Of a stretch of 64,000 bases of DNA, positions 27,501 to 42,500 are shown in pieces; positions within the stretch are counted from its first letter, which is position 1; each line of letters begins with the position of its first letter. Source of the stretch: Saccharina japonica (lineage: Eukaryota > Sar > Phaeophyceae > Laminariales > Laminariaceae); the NCBI GenBank assembly GCA_008828725.1, contig MEHQ01003146.1, positions 62,001 through 126,000 of the forward strand. The letters run 5' to 3'. The notes beneath the pieces are model-generated. The model worked only from the letters and a program-made list of their open reading frames with translations, had not been told where the DNA came from and ran no database searches. The translations under genes and the position numbers were made by a program.

Positions 27501-30500
27501 CCTGCTCTTATACGCTAGTTTAGTTCAAGCTGGACCTCTGGGCCATTTGCCCCACGCTTAACGCATGCATTTACAAACTAACGCATCAAGGTTGTGGTAG
27601 CACCACTGTAATACTCGCATTGTCTGTCGGTACGTATACTTCGCTGTATTCGATACCAGGATGAACAAGTCCAAGCCTGCGGTTCACAGTGACTCGGTTT
27701 ATTTCGTGAACAAGGCAGAGTTTCGACCAATAAGCAGAGCCGATACGTTGCTAGCACGAACTACAACATCACTATGCAGGTACCTGTACGAGGTGTGAGC
27801 CTTACAACGACGAAGCCGTGCTATCATACCGAGCGTACACGCCCGTTGAGGGACCTTGTTGTAGCTATGCTAGCCACCACATCTGAACTTACTCCGAGGG
27901 CACGCAAGCTTGGGCTTTTATGACGGTACGGGCTTCAATCGAATTTTGCCTGAACCGTTCAATGAACACCGTACACCAACACGCATGTATTTGACGACAT
28001 TCACAACTAACTTCAGTATATTACCGCCTCCATATTTGGAGACAAGCACCACGACAAAAATTATGAACACCACTGATTTCTATTATCAGTGTTTCGAACA
28101 GCTCTTGCACTCATGACGCGCAGTCCTTGCGTCTGAACGAAACCTCTGCTTTCCATGAAGGGTGAACAGTTAGTGTCGATGAATACAATCACCTCGACGA
28201 TGCAAGATGGGATTCTAACACGCCCTAAATGCTCCCAGCACAACCGAAGTCGATATATTTAGCGTTGCTGCCATCTATTAATATGTAGAGTAGTACTGTA
28301 CAATACCCTCGACGATGCAATGTAGGGATTCCAACACTCCCTATATGATAGCCAGCAGAACCGATCTCATCGCATGAAGCGTTGCTGTCATATACGTAGC
28401 TATCTAACCACCATCAGCTGTGAAATGATACCAACAGTGAAATTTCTACGCCCCTCGGGGTTAACCTTGGTGTTGAGCAGGTACATGCCAGTTGGTGTAT
28501 GGTATACGAGCTGGTTCGCACATACCACCTCAATTATTGTCAGACATGAATGCTGCATGTAATCGCAACTCAAGACGCGTGCTACGGTACAGGCAGCAGT
28601 TTTTGTCGCAATCTTTTTCTGAATGATCGGGCTCCTTAACCCAAATTCGTCGGAATTTCATTTTTGTGACGAAATATTTTTCAGTGTATACGAAATATGT
28701 TTCAGTGTATACTTCGGTCAGGATATTTTTCATCCGGCAGCACTTTTATTTTCCTCCGGAACAATTGTTGCGGTGAGGTATGGCGCTCCATAAGTGAGGA
28801 ACTCAGAAAAAACATGGTGCGCCTCTATCTCGAATGTCACATAACTGTGACCGCCGTGAACAATGGAAGATGGAGACATCGCGAGTTACGCTTTTGAGAA
28901 TCGGGACTGGATGATCCACGACAATTGTAGCCCGACCAATCACAGGCGTTCAAAGGTCGAAATAGTCAGGTGTTCACCGTAGGAATCGATTTTTGTTTCA
29001 TTTTTTTTGTCTTCTGAACTAGCCTCTTTCAGGTTCTCCGAGGCATGTTTGTGCAGAAGTCTCACGCAATACACGCACCTATAGCTCCGTTTTATCGATA
29101 TCAATACTTGTTTAACAACCAAAAGCAATAATAGATCTCAACTGAGCAATGAAGACGCGATACCAGACCTTGCACACGTCTTACCGCACAAAGTTTGATA
29201 TGTTCATGCGGTTTTAATGAGAGAAGGCCTGAGCGTTGAAGACATGTGCTCCATATGTTCCTGTCAAACCATTAAATAAGGTTTTTTTTTTGCTGGGGTG
29301 TTTTGGCGCTCGGAATTCGGGGCCCTTCAAGACCCGAGTACCCACAAAACTAAAAACCGAAATATCTGGTGAAACGAAAGAAACGGAAACCCAACCGTTA
29401 ACAGGTCGGCAGGGGCTCGTGTAACATGTGTTTTGAAATACAGGGTATATCTAGAATAAACTGCGTGAACTATAGCTGCTAAATACCTTTTGAGTCATAT
29501 GCTTAAACCAGCCTGCATTAGATACTGATTCGTTTAGGAGCTAGAAAGCAGCCCTTGATTGCCCGAACAAAAACCAGAAGCGATACTTTAAACTTCCAGA
29601 CGCCCTTGAAACGAGGACTCTACCAGCCTATTTATAGATGTGGATCACGGTGGCCGTGGCACACTCACTCGTTGCCCTGCTGGAGGCCGTAGTAGTGCTT
29701 AGCGATCTCCCCGCACTTCGCTGAGCAATCCTGGTCGGGAGATTAAAAAGAAGGAAATATATACGTGTACATAAAGCGGGGTAGACTGTTGCGGGGTTCG
29801 CCGTTAAGAGAAACACCACCCAATCGTCCATCACATAAGTATCCCTCTGAAAAAAAACTCTAGCGAAATATTCTATTGTTTGTCTTCACGGCCGCGTCAG
29901 CAAAAATATAGACACCGTTCGGAACGGCATGAAGCCTGTTTTGCGACCGGTAACTGGGAACCACACTTTGCGAGTATCCAAATTATTTCTTATATCGAGC
30001 AAAGTATACCTGTCGACGACATGTACAGACGAATACCTGGTGCACTGCTGGGCTAATTGAAGGATAACTATTTACCAATGTATCGGGTGCGGCTTGCACC
30101 GCCGGTAACGGGATACCTCCCCATTTTGAGCATTTGCATCAACAGGTACACACGAATACCTGGTGCACTGCTGGGCTAATGTTTGGCGACCTATTTACCA
30201 ATGTATCGGGTGCGGCTTGCACCGCCGTACACAGGAGGCCTCCTCATTTTTCGAACATTTGCATCATATTGGAACATAACATTAGAGAACACCAGGGGGG
30301 GGGGGTGAGTTTGCTGGACTTTGTGGATAGGTATTGGTTTTTGGCGACCGAACGAAACACCTAACTGGGTTATAATAGTGAACACACAAATAATCTCGCC
30401 TCAAGCTTGCCTCGAGGAAAATATCCTCCAGTAGGATATGTATACAAAGACGAAGACCCTGGTAAGCATCGCAAACACCTCAACGTTTAGAGCTCTAGAC

Positions 30501-33500
30501 GAAAACAAAACCGCGGTTACGCGTCGAGATATAGACAGCGACTACACAGGTAAAGACATTATCCCCACAGGTGCGAAGGTCTTCCCACAGATACGAGGTC
30601 AATCGACCTCGCGATGCCAGGCCAACACATATAACTACACCAGCGGGAATCTTGAATATGTAGATGGACGCCATATGGATAAATGACCCACAGCTGGGGC
30701 CGGCCAATCGCAGCGGCAATATAACTAAAACTAGTCGCCGACTCGTACGACATATAAGTTGTCGGCAAAATCCCAGCAATGCAAAACGAACTCACTGCTG
30801 GAGTCTACTACTGTAAATAACTGCATTGTTTTGGACGTCACCCTTTGGTTTTACTTCGTGCATCGGGTAACGTTGATGTGATTTTGGCCCTTCGCCCCTT
30901 GCTGTACACCCAACCTCACTGCAATATATAAACCCACTCTACGTTCCACGGCAGGGGTGGTAATGTAGTTTATGGGCTTCCGACTCCCAAGAGCGGCTCT
31001 CTATCCCACCCGGAATTGTTTTTGGGAAAATGCATGTTCACCCAACCTGACCAACAACCAACGTACTATCATACAGTAGTTCTAAAACAATCATTCCAGC
31101 AAAACAATCGGGATAATCCATAAATTTCTCACTTCCAGGAGCCCAACCAGTCAGAAACCTTTGAGCCACAAAACTGCAACCAATACAGTGGGATGCGTCT
31201 GTCATCAGCGTCAGTCCCTTCAACAGCAGACACGTGCTACGGTAGAGGTAGCACTTTTTGGCTGCCTCGTTTTTCTTAACGATCGGGCCCCTTAACCCAA
31301 ATTCGTCGGAATTTCCTTTTTTTCACGAATAATGTTGCAGAGTATACTTCAGTCATGAGATTTATCATCCGGCAGCACTTTTATTTCCCTCCAACATTAT
31401 TTTTGTTCGGTGAGGTACGACGCTCCTTAAGCGAGGAGCTTAGAAACAACTTGGTCCACCTCCACCGTAGCATGCGTCAGCAAAAGTACTATTAATAGTA
31501 CTTTTCAGCGTGTCCATGACGCCTTCCAGTTCCCTGTACTCTGCGCCGTGATTTGGTTTGGTTAGTGACGCGTGGTGCAATGGAGATACGAGCCCCATAC
31601 TGGCTGACGCGTTTTCTGAGCGATCGGGCTCCTTAACCCAACGTCGCCGGACTTTCATTCTAGAGTTGATCCATGCTACGGTTGAGGTGCGCCGTCTTTT
31701 TTCTAAACCTCAACTGAAAAAACTAAACTAACAACTGACTTTAGAGGGGGGGGGGGGAGTGCTACCCAATCAACAATCCCATGGGCTGAGTGTACAACGA
31801 AAAATATGGCTATATAAGAATGAAAGTCAGACGGTTCTGTAAAATCCAGAAACCAATTCATCCAAAAAGTGCTACCTCTATTGCAGCACTCGTCAGTTGC
31901 TAAATGGTTTCATTGTTGATAGGCCATGAGGTATTTGATCGGGTAGGTCTATCTATACGAAGTTTCACTTTTTGTTTTCCCACCAAAACCAGTAAATTGG
32001 TTAGGTACATAAAACTTCTCGAGGTACCACTCTAAGCAAACCCACGGTTCGCCTCCACGGTAGAATACATCTTGCCCAAAGTCGTTGTCTCCCTCGTCAA
32101 TGCGGGGTCAACTCGATACAGATGCACCTCCTTCTCTCGTACTCGTACTTATCTCCACTTACCAAACATGCCTTTTATTCAAGAAATAACAAATCTCGCT
32201 CCAAAAGCAACATATTACGATTTTTTCCACGTTCAATTATTCACATATTAACAACTACAAGCAGTAGTCAGCGACATTAACACCCATAGTGGCTGCCACC
32301 AACACCCATGCATGACGCGGGCTACGATAGAGGTACTGTGTCTTGTTTTGGATTAAATAGTTTCTGAATGATCGGGCTCCTTAACTAAAAATCGTCTGAC
32401 TTAAATTATTGTGCGCAATATTGTTCAGTGTATACTTAAGAGACCAGGGAATCGTTCATATAGTAGGGGAAAATGTTGATTATCCCGCAAAATCAGTTTT
32501 TAGGTGAGGCACAGAGAGCTCCTTAAGCGACCACCCTTCTGAGGCAAAAATAAGCAACATCACTCACTTTAAGGATTATTGCGTACGTCCCATAGCAAAA
32601 TCACTCACGTCAAGCGTTATGGCGTCCCACGGCAAAAGCACTCACTTCAAGCGTTATGGCGGCATCGCTGGACACGGTTGTCAGAAGGCGGTCGGCGATC
32701 AGATCGGTGAAGCACCCGATGTAATCCCCACCGGTAGGGGCAGGGCGAGGAGGAAGTACCTCCTCATCGGCGGACTCTGTCATGAGCTGAACCTGAGGGC
32801 GTGTGTGTCGAGTAATTGTTTGCGAGGCAAAGCACAACCGAACATGCATGCTGATTATCGCGGAGGCTTGTGTTAAACGGGGTGGTGGGGCATCTCTATT
32901 AGAGGAAGGTCGATTCATCGGGGAACTTTAGACATACGACGGCCGATTTTCCTTGTTGATAGTTGCCTTTCCAATGTGAATGAAAATTGAAAATATAGGG
33001 TTGTGAATTGTACGAGATGTACTTCCCTCACAGTAATTTTTTTTTTAAAACTATTATCAGTTGTGGCAGCCGTCGACGACAAACAAAATGAATCACAGTC
33101 GGCATCGGCAGTCTCAAGATATCGAATATCCAAGAAAATCGGGATTTATGGGCGTGGCACCTCGCCCATAATAGATGCCAACTCCTTTATATCCTCTGTT
33201 TTACGAGCCTGTCAAGGTTGATTACGATTGTTTCTTCGTGGATCGATCCCTACCATCGGGGAACATACATTGTAGGTTAAATTTCAATTGTGAGCGGAAA
33301 AAAACTCTTGAAAAAACAACGAATTACTAGAATCGAGTTTCATTCTCATCTGAAAGGCAATTCTCAATCAGGAAAATTCGGCTGTGATATGGTCACCTCT
33401 ATGATACAGTCTGTCACTATTAATAGCTGAACCTGTGGCTATTTGTTTTACGATGCGTGACATGTGTACCTATTGAAGCCCGCGCGCCCAAGGGGCTAGA

Positions 33501-36500
33501 GTGGTTAGCCCTCGTGACGAATAACCTCAAGACCATGCTTCCGAGTCCAGGAGAATCGTTATAATTTCTTGTGAAAATCAAGTACAGAGAGCGCGTAAGA
33601 ATACTTGAGATTGCGAACGTTTGACTCACGTCGACGTTCGCGGAATATGCTAAACAATTCACACGATATGCATTTTGGAACGTAGCGCAGTGGGCAGGGG
33701 GGGAAGGGGGAGGGGGGAGCGCTCGCTATATGTGACTCCTGACTTGAGCTGCTACTGGAATGGAGCAGAAGAGTAGCACGAGGATGATACATATGGGGTT
33801 GAAAAAATGAAAACAAAAAATTCAGGCAGCCCAGAGTGTAGGGAAGGCTTTCAATCAAACAGGGGAGGGCGTGCTACAGCAGTACTACTTTAAACGTACA
33901 CAGTGAATTCATCTTGTAGAGTTAGTGCGGTCTAAAGCATAATATTTTGACGCACTTTGACATTGATTCCTAACGTTGACGTGAGCAATGTCGCGGGTTA
34001 CGTAATCCAAAGTTGAACCAAAATCTTAAATCATTTTCGTTTACACCGTCCGCCTTACACACCGCCAACAGTATATATCTTGAAGGGAAAATTCAATCAT
34101 CTTGCCTAGATACACGCCCAACGGATTAAAAAATCCCGTGAACAACGTTCAGAACCCGCATGCCTCACAATGCCAGATGGAATGCAAGATAAAACACGCC
34201 TCAGACGAGTTTGCAATTTTCGTTTCGAAAGCGTAGACGGCCTATACAAGCCTACGCAGGAAGGAATCTACGGAACGACGTCGACGATAGGTTTCCTAAA
34301 CCACCGGCTTTCGTTGTGTGAAGCCTCCGTTCTCTCACGGGAGCACTTGCTCCGAAATATGCCTCAGGGGTGGTGCCTTCTTGCGTGTGATATGGTAGAC
34401 AAATATGGTGGAACGATTTCGTGCATCGTGCTGTGGAGCGAAATCGTCTACTCGGCAAGTACGGGAAGTCGGTTTTTATTGATATACGCTTCGGATGTAC
34501 TGCTAAAACCCGATTTCGAACGTGCGAGTCTCGCTGCTGCTATTGTGTCATGAACAATGCATATAACAGGGCACCATGCTATCAGCTGGAACACCGCTCT
34601 ATGCTATTACAAACCCTACTTAAGTCACCAAAAAATCGTCATGCACTCTAAAATCGTTTGTGGTTCAAGACACGAATATCTATGATTTCACCTTCAAGTC
34701 CAACAGACGTTTAGCGCTGAGGAGTGCTCTAAAGGACCATTCATATCGGAGCCATATATTTCCTAAATTTATCAAATTTCCAACATTTGTTTTCGCGCAA
34801 TTTTCTACATTTCTATTTTTTCCATTTTTTTCTCTCCATTTGTTGGAACGTCAAGCCTTCCAAACATTCCGCCCCCTGAAGAATTTCCAAGATTTCCAAG
34901 ATTTCTAAGATTTGCAAGGTTTCCTTTTCTTTTTTTGAAAAACATATTGGAAATTACGGGAAAAAAAGTTGTTCGATAAGAACGACCCTAAGCAATGGTA
35001 ATCATCACTCACCCCCGTAATGCTGAGCCAGATATTTTCTTCCGAGCTTGGCCCCTGCAGCACAACCTCGGAGGCCTGCGTGGCGGACAGCTGGTAGACC
35101 TCGTACTCGAGCGTGGAGTCGCTCGTCTTCAGCGTGGTAGACAGTACTCCGTCCACCCAAACATCGACGGTGCGATTGCGGCGGTCTCCTTTCCACATGG
35201 CCATTCTCAACTCGAAGATGTCTTGGGGTTCATCGAGAGTGAGGGTCAACTCACAGTTCTCGACGTCGGAGCGGGAGGGTCGGCACGACCAGCGCGAGTC
35301 GTCGTCGATGGAGGCGTTTAGGACGTTGGCCGGCACGCAGCCGTTCGGGAGGCAGCCGAAGCCGAAGTTTCTTGCGTCCCATCCATTGGCAGTCGCGTTG
35401 ACACCCGTGACGAGCTCGAGAGCGGCTGAAAACACAACGCGACACGAAAAACGATATTAACGACAAAATCTAACCGCAAAACACAGATAGATATAGGTGA
35501 TATTTTCCCGCCAGTTGATGGGAACGCAATACGCGAAACGTTTTCAAGTAAAACTGCAAGCAAGCGCCCGCTCCTAAACACACATCCAAAGGAATGGTTT
35601 TGCTCTAAGCTCTTCTTGGTCATGTGGGCCCAACATTGTGCGATGCATTCGAAACATTACGCTACTACTGTAAGGATGCCACATGAGCATTCCACGAAAA
35701 CACGTTTGTTTTTCTGTTTTTGCGCAACTTTAAGGCTCACACTTGAAAGGATCAGTGCACGGTGTAATTGCAGTTAGAACCTCCGGAGCAGCAGATAAGT
35801 TGCATAGTGATTGTTTTTAAAGGTATACATCTATACAATTAAGTTTCGATTGAGACACTACGCATATACCTTTCAGTTAGTGTCCGCTGGTCCAACTGTG
35901 GACGAGTGCTATGATAGGCCGACGACCTTTTGCGGCAAAACCGAGGCATTTCTTAATTGCCGGAAAGCTATCGTGGTTTATCATTACTACACAGTACATG
36001 ACACCTAATAATAAACAGGCTAATGAAAAGCTAGGCTGATAATTAGAGGAAAATATGAAATTCGGCAGTCGTGATATCAAAATTAGTGCAAAAAGCACCG
36101 TCTATCAAATAGAAATCCAACCTGGGCCAGATATCCTGTTCTTTATGAAGGTGTATTGTACAAACAGTACCAGGCACAGCAGTAAGTAGGTAGCCATTTT
36201 TATGCGGTACCGGAGCAGCAGCAATCGAGTAGCATACTGATATTTTCATATATACATATATATATACCAACCTCTAAACTCTATGTTTCGATGGGATCAT
36301 TTTTTTTTTTCCGGTAGACGAGTGCTTTGCGATGCGGCGGGCGCAAATTTCAAAGCAATACATTTTCCGACTGGCTTTTAGTGTACTCGTCTACGATAGA
36401 GGTATCGCTTTTTGGCTGATACATTTTCTGAACGATCTATTAAAGCTTCCCTAACCCAAAATCGTCAGAGTTACAGTCTTGTGTTGCAATACCTTTAAGA

Positions 36501-39500
36501 GTAGACTCAGGTAGGTCATGGGGTTGGTCATCGCGTGGCGCTTTCAATTCCCTCCGAACCTAATATTTTGTGAGGATATGGAGCTCCTCACGTGAGGAGG
36601 TCGAAAAACACATGAGGCACCTCTAACCTAGCATGCGTCGTCAGCCGTGGGGAAATGTTTGTTTACCGGAAGGCCTTCGCGGCCATTCACTCACGTGCAG
36701 CAGGCAGGCGTTCCCAACGGACCCCGCGAGAAAGTTCTGAGGTGTACCCCGATAAGTCTCTGAGGGAGGTCACTCGAGGAGCCTCTGTACCCCACCCGAA
36801 AACCACTTTTGAGAGTTGTACTCATGTTGTGCACTGCCGTAGTCATATGACCATAGACCCTCGCATCCCTACAATGCCGGGACGGAGCGCGTTGGGTTTT
36901 CACCAACCAGGCAGACATTGCTTGCACCAAGCGCGAAACGCCGTGAGGTATTGGGCGAGTCGCATGGAGGGTGAGCTGCGTCCTGCTAAGAGCCGCCTCT
37001 TTGAGGCGGACTTGCATATGGACGACAGCTTCAATGAGTTAAATTTAATTTCTGGTGTGGCCACTTCCGGAGACAGCAATGGTTTTTACTATGTAACTGC
37101 CTCGCGGACGCCTTACCATATTAACACTACGTGATACGACCATTCCCCTTGTGCGGAACAAAGGTTCTCCACCCCACACAAATGATCTACTCGACCGCCA
37201 TCTTTGGTGACCGCCAAAAACAAATAACAAAAAAAACGGCACCCTGGTTGTCTAGCTCACGCAGCGAGTGGCGTGTTTTACAGCGTCGTTGCCAACCGAC
37301 GCCAACCCAACCTATACATATATCATACCGGTATATTTATAGGGGGGAGGGGGGAGGGGGGGAAGTGCGATGAACAATCCCGCGGCCCTACGTGTGACAC
37401 GAAAACATCCCACCCACGAAATATCGTAGCACGTGTCGCGATATGGGCGAGTGGTACATATAAAAGGGACCTGATACTTCTGCGCAGAATTTTAGCCCCA
37501 TTTGTATTTGAAGGAAACGCAGGAACTGACGCGTGCCCGTATATGAGGCACCTCCAACCGCAAACGCACTACGGTAGTGGGTCCCTCAAAAGGGGCTATC
37601 TACCGTCTCTCTCTATACATTATGTTTCGATGTATACCTAGGGCTTGATATCCTTTGTCAGATGGCATCTGCGAGGTTCCCAAGTTCGGCTGCTACAGGA
37701 GGAGCCATCATGGCGACGGAACGCCATGAGTAACACGTTTGATGTGCACCGTTCTGCAGCTGTGCAGTGAGTGGTGTGTGCGTGCGTGTTTGTGTGTGTC
37801 TGTGTGCGCGCTTTGTAGCTTCTTCACATTAAACCATATTTTTATTTTCTACCCGCGATCGACATCCAACACACGCAATCAATGTCCGTGCCGATTGGTC
37901 ATCCTAGGAGAGAGGCACCAGTTATGTGGTCACAAAACTACGACACAGCAGAGATAATTTTGACAGGCTTTAATTCAGTTAGCAGAGCAGGCAATGCAAT
38001 TCTATATGACAAGCAGGACCTACCCTGCTAGAAATCCAGCTGCGTGAAAGAGCAAAAAGCAAAATTAGGCGAATGGGTGGCAACCATCCGCCATTGCCTG
38101 AGAAGCAACAATATATTGTCCTGCTGACCCGGGTAGAATTCAGGGGAGTCACTGAACTATATCCTTAACGAGGAATGAACACATAACACGCGCGAACGTC
38201 TCATTGTAAATATAGAGTAGTGATTACCACGGTTCCTAGTACATCACGAAGCCCACACGAACAATACACATAACATTTATAACTAACATTATACGCAGCT
38301 CGCAAAGTTGAGTATCTTCCATTCAATCGGTTGTTGTCACAGCTGACGTATTTATAACACTTTGATTTAGTTGCTGCTGTTTTTTCCCATCCCATTTATG
38401 TATTGTCTTCGCACTTCTGTCTTTCTCCCTCCCTAGACGTAACTCAGATCCAGGGTCACATAGTAGGCTCCTCTCATTCCTCCCCCAGTACGGCTCGTGA
38501 CTTGATTTTTGTCGCGCAGAGGGTTCAGCCTTTCCAACGCTCGTCGATCTTCATCGAATTTTGTTAACTCACGCTCTCGTGCTTTCCGCTAGTCAAGGAT
38601 TGTTTTGCGAGACAAAGTCCCTATCGTATGAGCATGCACTCCGGGGGCTCGAGCTCACGATCTTGACACTTAACAAGCTTCGTGGTTCCTACTAGACCAC
38701 CGGGGCGACCGGCTGTATTCGGAAACTTGGTAATACAGATTAAATCACAACGTTATCACTATTAGTGTGGGGAAGAGGTACTATACAGTATACGGTACGC
38801 GATAAATGTTAAGAATCTGATAATTAATCATTCGAGACTGAGATTGTTGGGGGGAAATATTAATGCGAACTCTTTGTACCGAAAATAGTGTGGAACGCAC
38901 CCCGCCCGATCCCTACGCGGCACTACAGTACGCGACAGATAGTGTGGAACACACCCCGTCTTTGTACCGAAAATAATATGTTATCACTATATGTCGCGTA
39001 CTGCTGTAGTGCCGCGTAGGGGTAGGACGTCTAGGCCAACCAAATATATGGCTGGTCAAGCCTATGAACATTTTAGTTTTTTTCGTTGAAAAAATAAAAA
39101 GGGTTTTGGGACAATCGGTTACCAGGTACATATTATATGTATAGACCACACCCTGGACAATAGGTTCGAGGTCAATAGGCAATCGATGGAATCCTATTCC
39201 AATAGGAGGCCTATTGTTGCTTGTGATAGGTATCGATTGGCACTTTGTGAAGCCTATTGCTTCCGGACTGGGTATCGACGGGTACGCTCACTGATCTACT
39301 GTTCGGTCAAAAACTTATGGTACGTATTGATGTTAAAGTATTGGTGAAATAAGTAGGTATCGATAAACATTTCGAGGATGCTACTGTTCGGGCAATAGGA
39401 TATCGGCACTGAGAAACGTAACATATTGGAATGTCCGATAGGTGTCGATAGTCGTGTCACGAAGCATATTGTTTGTGCCGATAGGTATCGATAGATATTT

Positions 39501-42500
39501 TGATAATCCTATCGGTTTGCACGATAGGTATTGATAGCTGTTTCACGAAATATATTGCTTCTACCGATAGGTATCGATAGACATTGCGCTAATGTATTGG
39601 TTCGGGTAATTGGTACCGATAGACACCCCGCTGTTTTACTGGTTCGGACGATAGGCATCGATAGATCTTGCACCGTTCTATTGGTTCGGACGATAGGCAT
39701 CGATAGATCTTGCACCATTCCATTGGTTCGGACCATGGGTATCGATATACCTTGCACCATTCTATTGGTTCGGACCATGGGTGTCGATAGACCTTCACCC
39801 TTCTACTGGTTCGTACGAGGGGTATCGATATTATTATGTCCATGCCGCATGCCCGTTCAGCATCATAGCGGAACATGCTCGGATCCGGCGTTGTCTGTCG
39901 CTGCTGTGCCCCAAGAAGCTACAGGTGGATGGCTTGAACAACAAGGGTAAGGGTTTAGTACTATCTTTGCAAGGCCTCGTGCTTCTTATACCCTGGATAA
40001 TACCCTATCGAATGGGCTATTGGGCTAACAATAGGTCGGGAATTATGGCTATCGATACCTACTGCGGATAACAATTCGTTGGGTTCGGGGTATATCGATA
40101 GGTATTAGTGAAGAACAATGGGATTAGTGCAGTGGCTACAATAGCCTATTGTGAGACAAATATGATTGTGAATGTGCCTATCGATAGGTATCTTTAGTAC
40201 CAACAGAGTTTGGAATATTTCCCCAATAGGCTATCGTCCGAGCAATATCTTCCTATTACTATCGATCAATACCTATTGATTGTATTGATAGGTTTGCAAT
40301 AGTATCGATCGATACCTATTGCGCAATTCAATAGGTTCGAGCTTTAGTTGATCGATACCTATTGCCCAATTCAATAGGTTTGCTATGGTATCGATCGATA
40401 CCTACTGATTGTATCAATATCTGTGCAGTGGTATCGATCAATACCTATTGGGCGATTCAATAGGTTCGAACTTTGGTTGATCGATACCTATCAATAGACA
40501 ATTTCAAATACCTATTGGCCAAGGCAATAATAGGTATCGATAGACAATTTCAAATACCTATTGGCCAAGGCAATAGGTATCGATAAACAATTTCAAATAC
40601 CTATCGAACGTACAATAGGCTATTGCACAAATCAGAGTGAACCTATTCCAAAGCATTGATAGCTGTTTCACGAAATATATTGCTTCTACCGATAGGTATC
40701 GATAGACACTGCGCTAATGTATTGGTTCGGGTAATTGGTACCGATTAGAGGTGTTACCCGACGAGTACCCGTCTTAAACGGGTACCCGCTTAAACCGGAA
40801 ACAAAATACCCGGGTACTCGCGAGTATTTACGTCTATTTTGGGCGGGTACCCGGGTACCCGTTTAACAGCCGGGTACCCGTCTAACAACCGGGTACCCGG
40901 GTACCCGGCACATTGTTTATCAGGTTTGGTCCTTAACACTGCAACGGATAGACTCGAAGAGGGTTGTTATACAACATGACATAGCAACCCTGTGCCATAA
41001 TGATTTTCATACAACAATACCACCAAAACAACAGACTGCGCGCCACAAGAGCATCGAATGACATGTATGATATGACTATTAGATTTCGGGAGTTCGAAGC
41101 ACAGGCGGGTCAGCCATAATACAACAAGGGACAGGAATATATTTGTGCCACGTGAGGTTCAAAACGAATTGTGGCGGGGATGAAAGTTACTCGATTTTAG
41201 TAAGACGAATACAAATTACTTGATTTTATTACATTTTTTTTACTTAATATTAGTATAGGTGGTCATAAATCACTTGGTTTCAGTATGGGTGACCTTAAAT
41301 GACTTCATGTACCTATTCAATTGTCGTTTAAAAATACGAAACAGTGTAACGGGTTCATATTTAGGTGAATTTGATTAGGGGTTAGGGTAACCTTTTGTTT
41401 TTCGCAAGTTATTACATTTTAATATGCGGGTAAAAAAAAACAATTTGTGTCGGGGAAAATCATTACTTGATTTTAGTGGGAGGAATAAAAAATTAGTTGA
41501 TTTTAGTACAAATTACATTTTTTACTTCATATTAGTATAGGCGGTCAGAAAACTCTTGGTTTCATTGTCGATCAAAACTACAAAACATTATACATAACGG
41601 CCTGAATCGTAACGTGCGCTTTTGTGTGCGTGTGCGACGCGCCCGAACTTGCGGCAACGCCGGCGGAGTCTTGGGAGGACTCGCCTTCGCCCTCCGATAG
41701 GTTAGACCCTTGGCTGCTTTGGCTGCTACTGCTGCTGGACTGCTGTCGGTGCATGCTCATTACGCTGCCGGTCCTGCACTGCGTACCTCTAAGGGTCGTT
41801 CTTATCGAGCAACTTTTTCCCAAAAATTCCAAATAATTTTTCCGCGCACTTTTTAGTATTTCCATTTTTTTTCAAAAATAATGTCCAAATATTGGAATGC
41901 GAAGCCTTTCAAATATTTTGCCCTCTTGTCATAAGACTGGTTGAGACACAAAGTATCCCCTTGCCATCCAAATTATTATACGAAAACGGACCAATTACCT
42001 ATACAGAGGTAATCACCGGCCTTCCGTAGCCCATACCATTACACTCTGTTAAAATTCCAAAAATTCCAAATATATCCTGTTTTTCTTGCTTTTCCTGAGG
42101 TTTTTTGGAAAAAAGTTGCTCGATAAGAACGACCCTAACTAAGCTGGTGTAACGCGTGAGACATTGTGAGACAGTATTTTCATTTTGACAAGGGCTTCGT
42201 GAAGAATGCGTACGAAATACCTGGTACTACCCAGGGGACGTGATTTAGGGGATGATAAGGTGTCATCCCCGGAGTTTCCAACTTAAACTAACGAGTACCC
42301 GGGGCCCAAATACTCGGCGAGTATGAAGTGTTACTCGTACCCGTGACGGGTATTAGCAAGCCGGGTAATACTCGCGAGTACCCGGGTAATTGGCAAAAGG
42401 GTAACACCTCTACGGTTCATTTCATTTCATTTGGTTTCTTTTAACTAGATGTCGCATCTCATCTGGGAGAAGCACGACATTTTTTTTTTTTTTTTCTTTT

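Noticed and set aside
33480-33560. tRNA-like head (GGCTAGAGTGGTTAGCC) as a tRNA gene
   Set aside because: It has an A-box-like and a weak B-box-like motif, but no foldable cloverleaf; at most a SINE head.
39509-39950. Repetitive frames such as MVRTNRMVQGISIPMVRTNG on both strands
   Set aside because: The 42-bp palindromic repeat has a period divisible by three, so frames stay open by arithmetic; no start, splice or family support.
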